DNA from: Variovorax sp. dw_308
GTDB taxonomy: Bacteria > Pseudomonadota > Gammaproteobacteria > Burkholderiales > Burkholderiaceae_C
Direction: 5' to 3'
Assembly: GCF_019207085.1 (NCBI RefSeq)
Contig: NZ_JAATOM010000038.1
Span: 1-39,440, forward strand
DNA length: 39,440 nt
Part shown: positions 1 through 10,524 of the stretch, one piece after another
Numbering within the stretch: position 1 is the stretch's first letter
Layout: the number at the start of each line of letters is the position of its first letter
Made by a program: the position numbers and the translations under genes
Notes under the pieces: model-generated
What the model was told of the DNA's origin: nothing
Database searches by the model: none
Seen by the model: the letters and a program-made list of their open reading frames with translations, nothing else

Positions 1-1
1 G

Positions 2-442
2 GCGTCGATGCAGCGACTCGTGCCGGCGCACAGCGTGCCCGCGCCGCCCATCGCCCCCCCCGCGCCGGCGCCGCCGCGGCTGGCCTCAAGGCTGCGCGAG
101 GACATCGAGGCGGGCCGCCTGTCCGTCCGCGACGAGGTGCTGCGCAGCGTGGTCACGATCAATGCCGATGCGCTCGACAACGCCACCGCCCCCCTGACGC
201 GCGTGGGCGCGGCGCTGAAGAAGGAGCCGGGCAAGGTCCTGGTCGTCGGCTACACCGATGGTAGCGATCCGCCCACGGCGCGCACGCCCTCGGCCTGGCA
301 CCAGGCGATGGAATGGGCGCGCGGCGCCGCCGACGTGCTGCGGCCTGTCATCGGTGACGCGCGGCTGGCAGTCGAGGCCCGTGTCGACCCGGCTGCCAGT
401 GGTCCGCTGCGGCGTGTCGAGATCGTCCTTTTTCCGGAATGA
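2..442 (+). CDS. tssL: Type VI secretion TssL-like protein, C-terminal OmpA-like part (5' partial)
   Basis: The reading frame is open at the left edge, so only the last ~146 codons are present; the first ATG at 8 is probably internal. A proline/alanine-rich linker (residues ~10-25) leads into a domain with the motif VVGYTDGS and a later WARGAADVL helix. These resemble the GHTD...RA..V core of OmpA/MotB peptidoglycan-binding domains. Such a domain follows the DotU membrane domain in 'evolved' TssL proteins, which anchor the T6SS membrane complex to the cell wall. The direct downstream neighbour is tssM, the usual partner of tssL. The DotU half lies outside the window, so the TssL assignment rests on the C-terminal domain and on synteny. 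An independent OmpA-like T6SS accessory protein is the main alternative. Confidence 0.75.
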   Translation, partial: ASMQRLVPAHSVPAPPIAPPAPAPPRLASRLREDIEAGRLSVRDEVLRSVVTINADALDNATAPLTRVGAALKKEPGKVLVVGYTDGSDPPTARTPSAWHQAMEWARGAADVLRPVIGDARLAVEARVDPAASGPLRRVEIVLFPE

Positions 443-460
443 AGCCGGAATGACGCTGCG

Positions 461-3400
461 ATGAAGCCGCCGCCCCGCCTCCTGCAACGCGCCGTGAACC
501 TCGGCGCGGCGGGGGTGCTGCTGTGGTTCGCGGCCCCGCTGCTCGCCTTCGGCAAGTGGCACCCCTTCGACGACACGCGCGCCCGACTTGCCCTGCTCGC
601 GCTGGCCGCGCTGCTGCTGGTCGGCCTGTACGCGCTGTCGTTGTGGCTGGCCCGGCGACGCAATGAGCGGCTGCTCAAGAGCCTCGAACAAGGCGATGTC
701 GGCCTGGAACTGAGCCAGCGCTTCCGCGATGCGCTCGCGATGCTGCGAAACGGCGTCGAGGCCAAGGGCACGCGCCGCTGGTGGCAGCGCCGCCGACAGG
801 TGCAGCAACTGCCCTGGTACCTGATCATCGGAGCGCCCGGTGGCGGCAAGACCACGGCGATATTGCATTCGGGCTTGCGCTTTCCGCTGGCCGAGAAGCT
901 CGGCCGCGACCCGCTCGCCGGCATCGGCGGCACGCGCCAGTGCGACTGGTGGTTCAGCCAGGAGGCGGTGTTCATCGATACGGCCGGACGCTACCTGACG
1001 CAGGACAGCGATGCCGCGGCCGACGCCCGCGAATGGCAGCAGTTCCTCGCCTTGTTGCGTCGGCACCGGCCGGTGCAGCCGATCAACGGCGTGATCGTCA
1101 GCGTCAGCGTGCCCGACCTGCTGCAGGGCGGCGCGGAACTCGGGCGCCAATCGGCCGCCGTGGCGGCACGCCTGGACGAATTGCGGCGGGAGCTCGACCT
1201 CGCCTTCCCCGTCTACCTGCTGGTCACCAAGGCCGACCTGCTCGCCGGTTTCGTCGAGACCTTCGGCGATCTCGACGCCGCGCAGCGGGAGCAGTTCTGG
1301 GGGCTGGTGTTCGATGCCGATGTCGACGGTGTCCCGGTCAATCTCGACATGCGCCTGAATGAACTCGCGCAGCGCCTGGCACAGCGCACGCCGGAGATGC
1401 TCCAGCATGAACGGATGGCGCAACGCCGTCTGCCGATCTACGCCTTCGCGGCGCAGTTCAAGGCGCTGCTGGCGCCGCTCGAAGGCTTCGTGCGCGAGGC
1501 CTTTGCCGGCATCGCCGTCGAACCGGCGCAGCGCCTGCGCTCCATTGCGCTGACGAGCGGCACGCAGGAGGGCAATCCGATCGACCGGGTGATCGGTGAA
1601 CTCGCCCGCAGCCATGGCCTCGCGCTGAAGCCGTTGGCGCGGCCCGATGCCGGGGGCAAGTCGTACTTCCTGAGCGCCTTGCTCAAGCACTTGGTGATCG
1701 CGGAAGCGCCGCTGGCAGGCCAGCGCTTGCAGCGGCTGCGCTGGCGTCGGCGCGCCGTCATGCTCGGCGCCGGCACGGCCGGTATCGTGCTGCTGGCCGC
1801 CTCCGTCCTGTGGTGGCAAAGCTATGAGCGCAACCTCGCCTACGTCGACACGGTGCGCACACGCGTCGAGCAATTGACGCAACGCATCGGTCCACTGGAA
1901 TCGGCGAGCCTGGAGCAGGTGCTGCCGCTCTATGCGCTGCTGGAACGGCTGGCCTCCAACGATGGCATCGATCCCGACGAACCGCCGGCCGGCTTCGGCT
2001 TCGGACTGTTCCAGGGGCCGCGGCTGGCGCGCTCGGCGGAGCAGGCCTATCGCGAGATGCTCGACCAGAGCCTGGCGCCACTGCTCGTCGAACGCTTGCG
2101 CCGCGACCTGCGCGAGGCCGAGGACAGCGCCACACGCTACGAGGCGCTGCGTTCGGCATTGATGCTCTCCGACCCGTCGCGGCTGGTACGCCCGGAGTTG
2201 AAGGGCTGGGTCGGGCAGGCGCTGGCGCAGGCGAGCGGCGCTGGCGAACGCGCCGAATGGTCGCGCCATGTCGACACCCTGATCGAGCGCAGCGGCCTGC
2301 CCGAGGCGATGCGCCCTGACGAGGCCGGCGTGCGTGCCGCGCGTGCCGCCCTCGCTGCGGTCCCGCCGGCGCAGCGCGTGCACGAACTGCTGCTGCTACG
2401 CGTGCCCGACCCCGACCCGCCGCAAGACCTGCCGACGGAACTGGGCGCAACCAGCGCCGCCTTCTTCACCACCTCCAGCGCCGGTCCCATGCCGCCGAAT
2501 TCGAGCGCCAGTGACTGGCGCCGCAGGCTGCTGCCTGCCCTCGATCCCCTCATCGACACGCTGGCCAACGAGGCGGATTGGGTGCTTGGCGACACCGCCG
2601 CCGACATCCGCCGGCTGCAGAAGGACCGCGCCTGGCGAGACGACATCGCCTTGCAGGTCGGCAAGCGGCAGGCACAGCGTGTGAACGCGGCCTGGTCGGC
2701 CCAGCTCGATGCGCTGGCACTGGCGCCTGTCGCCGATCCGGAAGGCGCCTCGCGCCGGGCCGCCGAGCTCACTGCCCCCGATTCGCCGCTGCGCCGCCTG
2801 TTCACGCGCCTGGCCGACGAGTTCAGCGCGCCTACCCAAGGCGGCAGCGCGGCAGAGAACGGCTTCAATGGCGCATTGCGGGCGCGCTTCGGTGCGCTCG
2901 GCGACTATGCTGCCGGCGCAGGACCGCAAGCACTCGACCGGCTGCACGTCCTGGCCACCGGCAAGCGCGACGAGAGCGCCGCCGCGCAGCTCGATGCAGC
3001 CCTGCGTGCCGAGGCTGCCCGTGCCCCGCCCGAATTGCGCAAGGTCTACGTCGACCTCGGGACATTGATTCGCTCCCGCGGCGGTGCCCGGCCGGGCTTC
3101 GACGCCGCGCTGGGCGAACTCGCGCGAGCCTGCACCACGTTGACACGCGCGTACTTTCCGTTTGGCGGCGCCGCATCACGCGACATGCCGCCGTCCGATT
3201 TCGCGCGCCTGTTCGGACCCGGCGGCCTGTTCGACGAGTTCCGCCGCCACCAGTTGAACGAACGTGTCGACACGTCGAGCCGGCCATGGAAGGCCCGCGG
3301 CGCTGGCGTCGATGTGGGTGTGCCGGCGGCCTTCGAGCAGGCGGCAGCCATCGGCGCCCTGTTCTTCCCGCAAGGCGCGCCGTTGCCCGAACTCAGGCTG

Positions 3401-3793
3401 CGCCTGACGCCGCAGCGCATGGATGCGGACCTGCTGCAGTTCAGCGTCGATGTGGATGGCCAGTTGCTGCGCTTCGAGAACGGCCCGGCGCGCGCCAAGG
3501 AACTGGTCTGGCCCGGGCCGGCGTCGACGCAGAAGGTGTTGCTCCGCATCCTGCCGCCCGGCCCCTCCGGCGTCGGCGCCGAGGTGCACGAAGGTCCGTT
3601 CGCCTGGCTTCGGGTGCTGCTGCGCAGCGACTGGCAAGGCGCGCGCGGCGCACCCGCCCGGTTGTCCCTCGTCGTCGACACGCGCAAGCTCGACGTCGAG
3701 GCGAGCGCCGCCGCCGGGCCCGAGGCCGACATCTGGACGCTGCGGGAGCTGGCGCGTTTTCGCTGCCCGCCTGAGCCTGGAAAAAGCAGCTGA
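461..3793 (+). CDS. tssM: Type VI secretion membrane complex protein TssM (IcmF family)
   Basis: At 1110 residues this has the usual size for TssM/IcmF, the inner-membrane component that spans the periplasm and links TssL to the outer-membrane lipoprotein TssJ. Two N-terminal hydrophobic segments (residues ~12-30 and ~41-62) precede a cytoplasmic GTPase-like domain. That domain has a Walker A motif, GAPGGGKTT, at 124-132, a D-T-A-G motif (FIDTAGRYL) and TKAD further on. A third membrane segment lies at ~427-448 (LLAASVLWW), followed by the large periplasmic region with the family's C-terminal beta-rich domain. The ATG at 461 follows the tssL stop by 18 nt, and the stop is 3 nt before tagF, consistent with one transcript. 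The intact Walker A suggests an NTP-binding TssM; some family members have lost it. Confidence 0.95.
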   Translation: MKPPPRLLQRAVNLGAAGVLLWFAAPLLAFGKWHPFDDTRARLALLALAALLLVGLYALSLWLARRRNERLLKSLEQGDVGLELSQRFRDALAMLRNGVEAKGTRRWWQRRRQVQQLPWYLIIGAPGGGKTTAILHSGLRFPLAEKLGRDPLAGIGGTRQCDWWFSQEAVFIDTAGRYLTQDSDAAADAREWQQFLALLRRHRPVQPINGVIVSVSVPDLLQGGAELGRQSAAVAARLDELRRELDLAFPVYLLVTKADLLAGFVETFGDLDAAQREQFWGLVFDADVDGVPVNLDMRLNELAQRLAQRTPEMLQHERMAQRRLPIYAFAAQFKALLAPLEGFVREAFAGIAVEPAQRLRSIALTSGTQEGNPIDRVIGELARSHGLALKPLARPDAGGKSYFLSALLKHLVIAEAPLAGQRLQRLRWRRRAVMLGAGTAGIVLLAASVLWWQSYERNLAYVDTVRTRVEQLTQRIGPLESASLEQVLPLYALLERLASNDGIDPDEPPAGFGFGLFQGPRLARSAEQAYREMLDQSLAPLLVERLRRDLREAEDSATRYEALRSALMLSDPSRLVRPELKGWVGQALAQASGAGERAEWSRHVDTLIERSGLPEAMRPDEAGVRAARAALAAVPPAQRVHELLLLRVPDPDPPQDLPTELGATSAAFFTTSSAGPMPPNSSASDWRRRLLPALDPLIDTLANEADWVLGDTAADIRRLQKDRAWRDDIALQVGKRQAQRVNAAWSAQLDALALAPVADPEGASRRAAELTAPDSPLRRLFTRLADEFSAPTQGGSAAENGFNGALRARFGALGDYAAGAGPQALDRLHVLATGKRDESAAAQLDAALRAEAARAPPELRKVYVDLGTLIRSRGGARPGFDAALGELARACTTLTRAYFPFGGAASRDMPPSDFARLFGPGGLFDEFRRHQLNERVDTSSRPWKARGAGVDVGVPAAFEQAAAIGALFFPQGAPLPELRLRLTPQRMDADLLQFSVDVDGQLLRFENGPARAKELVWPGPASTQKVLLRILPPGPSGVGAEVHEGPFAWLRVLLRSDWQGARGAPARLSLVVDTRKLDVEASAAAGPEADIWTLRELARFRCPPEPGKSS

Positions 3794-3796
3794 ATC

Positions 3797-4357
3797 ATGG
3801 TGAAGTCGCTGGCTTCGCGTCGCGTGTGCTGGTACGGCAAGCTGCCTGCGCGCGGAGATTTCGTCGGCCGCGGCCTGCCGCCCCGCTGGCGCAACGAGTG
3901 GGATGGGTGGCTGCAGCGCGGCCTGGTCCTCGCCGCCACGACGCTGGATGGCGCCCCGCTGCGCGAGCGCCTGGGCGCGTTCGCGCCGTGGCGCTACGTG
4001 GCGCTGCCGGCCCCTGGGGAGGTTTGGTGCGGGATCATCATGGCGTCCCAGGACCGGGTCGGGCGCGCCTTTCCGCTGACACTTGTGGAGCGCCTCGACA
4101 TGCCGGCTTCCCTGGACGAAAGCTGGGTCAGGCTGGCGGCGCTGCTCGATGCGGTCGCCCAGGGGCCGGAGGTGCTGGAAGCCGTGATCGCCGCGTTGCC
4201 GCCGCGCGCGGGGCCGGCCGCCAAATCCCGGCAAGATCTACCTTCAGCGCCGGCCAGCCTCTGGTGGCCGCTGGCCGCCGCGGGCGATGCCATCGCGCGG
4301 CCCGCGGCCTGGCCGCCGGAGCCGGCATTGCTGCTCGATTTGCTTGAGCCGATCTAG
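3797..4357 (+). CDS. tagF: Type VI secretion-associated protein TagF (DUF2094 family)
   Basis: This 186-residue protein begins with the family hallmark WYGKLPARGDFVGRGLP, then WRNEWDGWLQRGL, WCGIIMASQDRVGRAFPLTL and a variable C-terminal helical part. It matches TagF, a cytosolic protein encoded beside tssM. In some species TagF acts as a post-translational repressor of T6SS assembly, opposing the TagQRST/PpkA threonine phosphorylation pathway. It starts 3 nt after the tssM stop. Nothing of a PpkA/PppA pair is visible inside the window. It is the last T6SS gene here, and a dyad follows about 12 nt after its stop. Confidence 0.93.
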   Translation: MVKSLASRRVCWYGKLPARGDFVGRGLPPRWRNEWDGWLQRGLVLAATTLDGAPLRERLGAFAPWRYVALPAPGEVWCGIIMASQDRVGRAFPLTLVERLDMPASLDESWVRLAALLDAVAQGPEVLEAVIAALPPRAGPAAKSRQDLPSAPASLWWPLAAAGDAIARPAAWPPEPALLLDLLEPI

Positions 4358-4368
4358 CCAGAGACGCA

Positions 4369-4389
4369 TGCGATTGCCAGGCAAGCGCA
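4369..4389. terminator. Imperfect 21-bp dyad after tagF
   Basis: Arms TGCGaTTGCC and GGCAAgCGCA flank a single central base and differ from perfect symmetry at one arm position. It begins 12 nt after the tagF stop, the right place to end the T6SS transcript or protect its 3' end. There is no T-run after it, so a classical intrinsic terminator is not supported. A protein-binding palindrome is an alternative. Confidence 0.35.
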
Positions 4390-4640
4390 TCAAGGTGAAG
4401 CGTGGCCGACGGCATCGAGAAACTTGAGCGTCTCCCAAGCTGATGCAGCACAGTCGTGAAACTGTCGACAAACGTGCTGACCATGCACTGACCGATGAAG
4501 CGGGATTGCGCGCCAAAAGGCCCACTGCGTGGAGGAAATTGTGAACAAATGTGTACTATCGAACTAGGATTGGTCTTGAAGCCCGCCACTGGAGCGGGCG
4601 TTGCCCGAACAATCGATTCGTCCAAATCACCTTTATCACC
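4390..4640. promoter_or_regulatory. Leader region upstream of the aminotransferase gene
   Basis: About 250 nt without a convincing gene. It holds a possible -10 hexamer TACTAT at 4554-4559 without a clear -35. It also holds a perfect hairpin with GCCCGC (4581-4586) and GCGGGC (4594-4599) around a 7-nt loop. The hairpin would lie in the 5' untranslated leader if transcription starts near 4566. The assignment as a promoter and leader is inferred from position. Confidence 0.3.
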
Positions 4641-5828
4641 ATGCAAAGTAAAGAAGATTTCCTCGTGTTCGGTGCCCCGCGGATCGAGCAGGACGACATC
4701 GACGCGGTCGAGTCCGTGCTGCGGTCGGGGTGGCTCGGAACCGGGCCCAAGGTCTCCCAATTCGAGCGGGAGTTCGCACTCTATCGAGGCGCAAGCCATG
4801 CGATGGCGTTGAACTCCTGCACGGCGGCATTGCACTTGTCGCTTCTCGCCTCCGGCGTCGGGCCGGGTGACGAAGTCATCACGACACCGATGACGTTCTG
4901 CGCGACCGTCAACGCCATCATTCACGCAGGCGCCACGCCGGTCCTGGCCGACGTCGACCCCGAGACGCTGAACATCGATCCGGTACAGGTGCTGCAGAAG
5001 ATCACGCCGCGCACGCGTGCCATCGTCCCGGTTCATTTCGCCGGGCGCCCTTGTGACATGGACGCGCTGATGGCTCTCGCCAGCCAGCATGGCATCAAGG
5101 TCATCGAGGACTGCGCGCACGCGATCGAGACCGAGTACCACGGCCGCAGCGCAGGGACGATCGGCGACTTCGGCTGCTTCTCCTTCTACGTCACCAAGAA
5201 CATCGTCACCGGAGAAGGCGGCATGGTGTTTGCGCGCAGGGCAGAAGACGCGGCGCGCATCAAGATCCTTGGCTTGCACGGCATGACCAAGGACGCCTGG
5301 AAGCGCTTCAGCGACGAAGGCTACAAGCACTACTACGTCGTGGCCGCCGGCTTCAAGTACAACATGATGGACCTGCAGGCCGCCATCGGCCTGAAGCAAC
5401 TCGAGCGCGTCGAGCACTACTGGCGTCGACGCGAGGCGATATGGGCGCGCTACATGAACGAACTGGCGGACCTCCCCCTCGGGTTGCCTGCGCCCGTCGA
5501 GCCCCACACGCGACACGGTCACCACCTGTTCACGGTACATGTCGATGCGAAGCGTTGCGGGATTTCCCGCGATGCCTTCCTGGACGCGATGACCGCGCAA
5601 GGCATTGGCGTCGGCGTGCACTACCTCTCGCTCAACGAACACCCGTTCTACCAGGAGACCTATGGCTGGCGGCCCGAAGATACGCCGCACGCGCACCGGA
5701 TCGGCCGCCAGACCGTGTCGCTGCCGATCTCGGCGAAACTGAGCGATGCGGAGGTCACGCGCGTGATCGGCGCGGTGCGCTCGATCCTGCAGGCGCAATC
5801 CGTGAAAGTTGCCGCCACGGCATGCTGA
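4641..5828 (+). CDS. DegT/DnrJ/EryC1 (ArnB-type) PLP-dependent sugar aminotransferase
   Basis: A 395-residue fold-type I aminotransferase of the DegT/ArnB family, which transfers an amino group from glutamate to a keto-sugar nucleotide. Family motifs are in order: an N-terminal GWLGTGPKVSQFE segment, ALNSCTAALHL (phosphate/PLP binding, ~57-67), VIEDCAHA with the PLP-pyridine aspartate near D157, and SFYVTKNIVTGEGG with the Schiff-base lysine near K186. The latter matches the ArnB-type active site. The frame is open back to a GTG at 4551, but homology begins at the ATG at 4641, which I chose although its Shine-Dalgarno is weak. It overlaps the following glycosyltransferase by 7 nt, so the two are probably co-translated to make or transfer an amino sugar on a surface glycan. 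The substrate cannot be read from sequence. Confidence 0.9.
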   Translation: MQSKEDFLVFGAPRIEQDDIDAVESVLRSGWLGTGPKVSQFEREFALYRGASHAMALNSCTAALHLSLLASGVGPGDEVITTPMTFCATVNAIIHAGATPVLADVDPETLNIDPVQVLQKITPRTRAIVPVHFAGRPCDMDALMALASQHGIKVIEDCAHAIETEYHGRSAGTIGDFGCFSFYVTKNIVTGEGGMVFARRAEDAARIKILGLHGMTKDAWKRFSDEGYKHYYVVAAGFKYNMMDLQAAIGLKQLERVEHYWRRREAIWARYMNELADLPLGLPAPVEPHTRHGHHLFTVHVDAKRCGISRDAFLDAMTAQGIGVGVHYLSLNEHPFYQETYGWRPEDTPHAHRIGRQTVSLPISAKLSDAEVTRVIGAVRSILQAQSVKVAATAC

Positions 5829-6772
5829 TCTCGGTACTGATACCGGCTTATGCCAGGCCAGAGCAGTTGGGCGAAGCGCTCGCAAGCATTGCGCAACAGG
5901 ATCGCTCGCTGATCGGCGAGATCATCATTGCCGACGACAGCCCACGCGCGTATTGGGATCGCAACCAGGCAGTGATCGCAGCGAGCGGCCTGACGGACCT
6001 GATCGACTACGTCCCCAGCGAACCGTCAAGGGGCACGTACCCCAACCAGTGGTTCCTGGGCACGCGAGCGAAGTGCGACCACCTGCTCTTCCTTCACAAC
6101 GACGACATGCTCTGCCCAGCGGCGTTGCGCACGCTGGCCGATGCATGCATGAGCGAAACAGACACCTTGGTCAAGCTCTGGTTCGGCCGCAACCTGATCA
6201 TGGACGAGGAGGGTCGCGTCGATCCGGCCCGCAGCGCGGACAACGATCGCGTGTACGGCAAGACTGGCGGCGCGCGCGCCCAGCCGATGTGGCAATGGTG
6301 CCTGACCCAATCGGTCCCGCCAGACGCCTTCCTGATTGCAAGGGACACCTATCTGCAACACATGCAGGGCCCGCGTGATGGCAACGTCGGCGACTGGGCC
6401 ATGATGGTGCGGCTTGCCAACAGCGGCGTGTGGGCCCGCTTCATCGATCAAGAGGTTTCGATGTATCGCGTCCAGGCGGACTCCGTCACCAATGCGGGCC
6501 GCGGCATGGATGTCCACCTTTATTACGAATTCACCAGGCAGCTCCGGGTACCGCCTGAGGGAACCGCGCTGAAGCAGGTCAGAGCCTCGCGCATCGCGCC
6601 GGTGGCAACGATTCGCTATGCGAGGGACGGCGAGCGTCTCCATGCATGGAAATGCTATGTCTCGCGCGACTGGACCTGGCGCCAACGCCTTTCCAGGAGC
6701 GGCGTGATGGCCTTGATGGCGTTGTCGATGCCTCGGGCACTCTGGACCTGGGCGCTGCGCAACCGGGATTAG
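5822..6772 (+). CDS. Family 2 (GT-A fold) glycosyltransferase
   Basis: The 316-residue protein starts with SVLIPAYARPEQL, the beginning of a GT2 Rossmann-like nucleotide-sugar domain. It then has IIIADDSP and the metal-binding DxD-type motif LFLHNDDML at residues ~89-97. GDWAMMVRLANSGVW further on occupies the position of the acceptor/catalytic region. No clear transmembrane segment precedes the C-terminus, where a moderately hydrophobic helix (MALMALSMPRALWTW) may associate with the membrane. The start ATG lies inside the end of the aminotransferase gene (7-nt overlap), implying translational coupling. The likely role is transfer of a sugar, perhaps the amino sugar made by its neighbour, during polysaccharide or lipopolysaccharide decoration. 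Donor and acceptor are unknown. Confidence 0.85.
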   Translation: MLISVLIPAYARPEQLGEALASIAQQDRSLIGEIIIADDSPRAYWDRNQAVIAASGLTDLIDYVPSEPSRGTYPNQWFLGTRAKCDHLLFLHNDDMLCPAALRTLADACMSETDTLVKLWFGRNLIMDEEGRVDPARSADNDRVYGKTGGARAQPMWQWCLTQSVPPDAFLIARDTYLQHMQGPRDGNVGDWAMMVRLANSGVWARFIDQEVSMYRVQADSVTNAGRGMDVHLYYEFTRQLRVPPEGTALKQVRASRIAPVATIRYARDGERLHAWKCYVSRDWTWRQRLSRSGVMALMALSMPRALWTWALRNRD

Positions 6773-6854
6773 CGGCCCGCGGTGAAATCGGGGCCATGCG
6801 CCACGGTGCGACAAGTCTCTCCGCCGGGTTGAGCGAGCGACCCTTCGGACCGCG

Positions 6855-6931
6855 GTCAGCCATTGGTCAGCCTGACGGCGGCGCAGGCGTCAATCCGCTG
6901 GGATTCACGCCGTCAGCCGGATTTGGCTGAC
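6855..6931. promoter_or_regulatory. Cluster of GTCAGCC half-sites upstream of actA
   Basis: The half-site GTCAGCC occurs at 6855-6861 and 6866-6872 (11-bp period). The second is part of the 11-bp palindrome GTCAGCCTGAC (6866-6876). A third copy at 6912-6918 faces a perfect inverted copy GGCTGAC at 6925-6931 across 6 nt. All lie in the 194-nt gap in front of the ACIII operon, ending 36 nt before actA. Such an arrangement suggests binding sites of a dimeric regulator; no T-run follows, so a terminator is less likely. The regulator is unknown. Confidence 0.45.
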
Positions 6932-6966
6932 CCCAACATCGAGGCCCGTGTGCTAGGACTGCGCCC

Positions 6967-7608
6967 ATGGCACAAGTCGTCGGGCAGCGCGCGGAGTTGG
7001 CGGTCAAGCTCGGCCTGCTGGCGGTGTTGGCCTGCACAGCATTCGCGCTGGTCCTGCTGTTGTGGCGCGGGCAGGAAGACACCACGCGCAATGAAGTGGT
7101 GACGCAGCCCATTGCGTTCAGCCACAAGCACCACGTGGGGGACGTGGGGCTGGATTGCCGGTTCTGCCATGCGCAGGTCGAGCATTCCGCTTCGCCGGGC
7201 TTTCCTTCGACACAGGTGTGCCTGGGCTGTCACTCTCAATTGTTCGCGGGGCAGGCGATGTTCGAGCCGCTGCGCGAGAGCGCACGCACGGGAGCGCCCG
7301 TGGCATGGAAGCGCGTGCACAGGCTGCCGGACTTCGTCTACTTCGACCACAGCATCCATGCGGCCAAGGGCGTGGCCTGCATCGATTGCCATGGCCGTGT
7401 CGACCAGATGCCGCTGATGCGCCGCGTGTCCTCGCTGCGGATGGACTGGTGCATCGACTGCCATCGAAATCCGCAGCCGCACTTGCGCGACCCTTCGCAT
7501 GTGTTCGACATGCGTCCCCTGGGCGTCGACGACATGGCCAGCGTTCAGATGCTGAGCCGCTTGCAGAGCCAGCAGCGGCTCACTGATTGTTCGACCTGCC
7601 ATCGATGA
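6967..7608 (+). CDS. actA: Alternative complex III subunit ActA, membrane-anchored pentaheme cytochrome c
   Basis: The 213-residue protein has one N-terminal transmembrane anchor (residues ~13-31, no cleavage site evident) and five CXXCH heme c motifs: CRFCH, CLGCH, CIDCH, CIDCH and CSTCH. Five hemes and a single anchor are the hallmark of ActA, the electron-transfer subunit of alternative complex III. That complex is a quinol:cytochrome c (or oxidase) oxidoreductase that replaces the bc1 complex. Additional histidines in FSHKHH and YFDHSIHAAKG probably supply distal heme ligands. It is the first gene of a long operon. A purine-rich AGGA sits about 8 nt before the start. The next gene, actB, begins 16 nt after its stop. 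Confidence 0.93.
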   Translation: MAQVVGQRAELAVKLGLLAVLACTAFALVLLLWRGQEDTTRNEVVTQPIAFSHKHHVGDVGLDCRFCHAQVEHSASPGFPSTQVCLGCHSQLFAGQAMFEPLRESARTGAPVAWKRVHRLPDFVYFDHSIHAAKGVACIDCHGRVDQMPLMRRVSSLRMDWCIDCHRNPQPHLRDPSHVFDMRPLGVDDMASVQMLSRLQSQQRLTDCSTCHR

Positions 7609-7624
7609 GCAGGCGACCGACACC

Positions 7625-10458
<2,834 letters not shown>

Positions 10459-10462
<4 letters not shown>

Positions 10463-10524
10463 GTGCTGCACGGCCGCCCGAAGACACTCTCACCGCAGTG
10501 CGCAGCGCGGAGGCCTGTCCATGA
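10459..10524 (+). CDS. 21-codon ORF bridging actB and actC
   Basis: An ATG overlaps the actB stop in an ATGA, and its own TGA overlaps the actC ATG in a second ATGA. The frame encodes a 21-residue peptide with no membrane segment or recognised motif. Every other junction in the operon core uses the same 4-nt overlap, so this ORF could keep ribosomes loaded across what would otherwise be a 58-nt gap. Alternatively it is the remnant of a longer actC N-terminus in another frame. That it is translated is an inference. Confidence 0.35.

Noticed and set aside
86..2383. A 765-codon open frame on the minus strand across tssL and tssM
   Set aside because: It lies opposite a clear TssM coding sequence. 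High GC leaves antisense frames open, and the translation is rich in Arg, Gln and Ala without any domain.
4551..4640. An N-terminal extension of the aminotransferase from a GTG at 4551
   Set aside because: The added ~30 residues have no homology to the family, and the stretch contains a hairpin and a possible -10 element.
6773..6966. An intrinsic terminator formed by the GTCAGCC/GGCTGAC inverted pair
   Set aside because: No T-run follows and several extra half-sites lie nearby, so a regulator-binding array is the better explanation.
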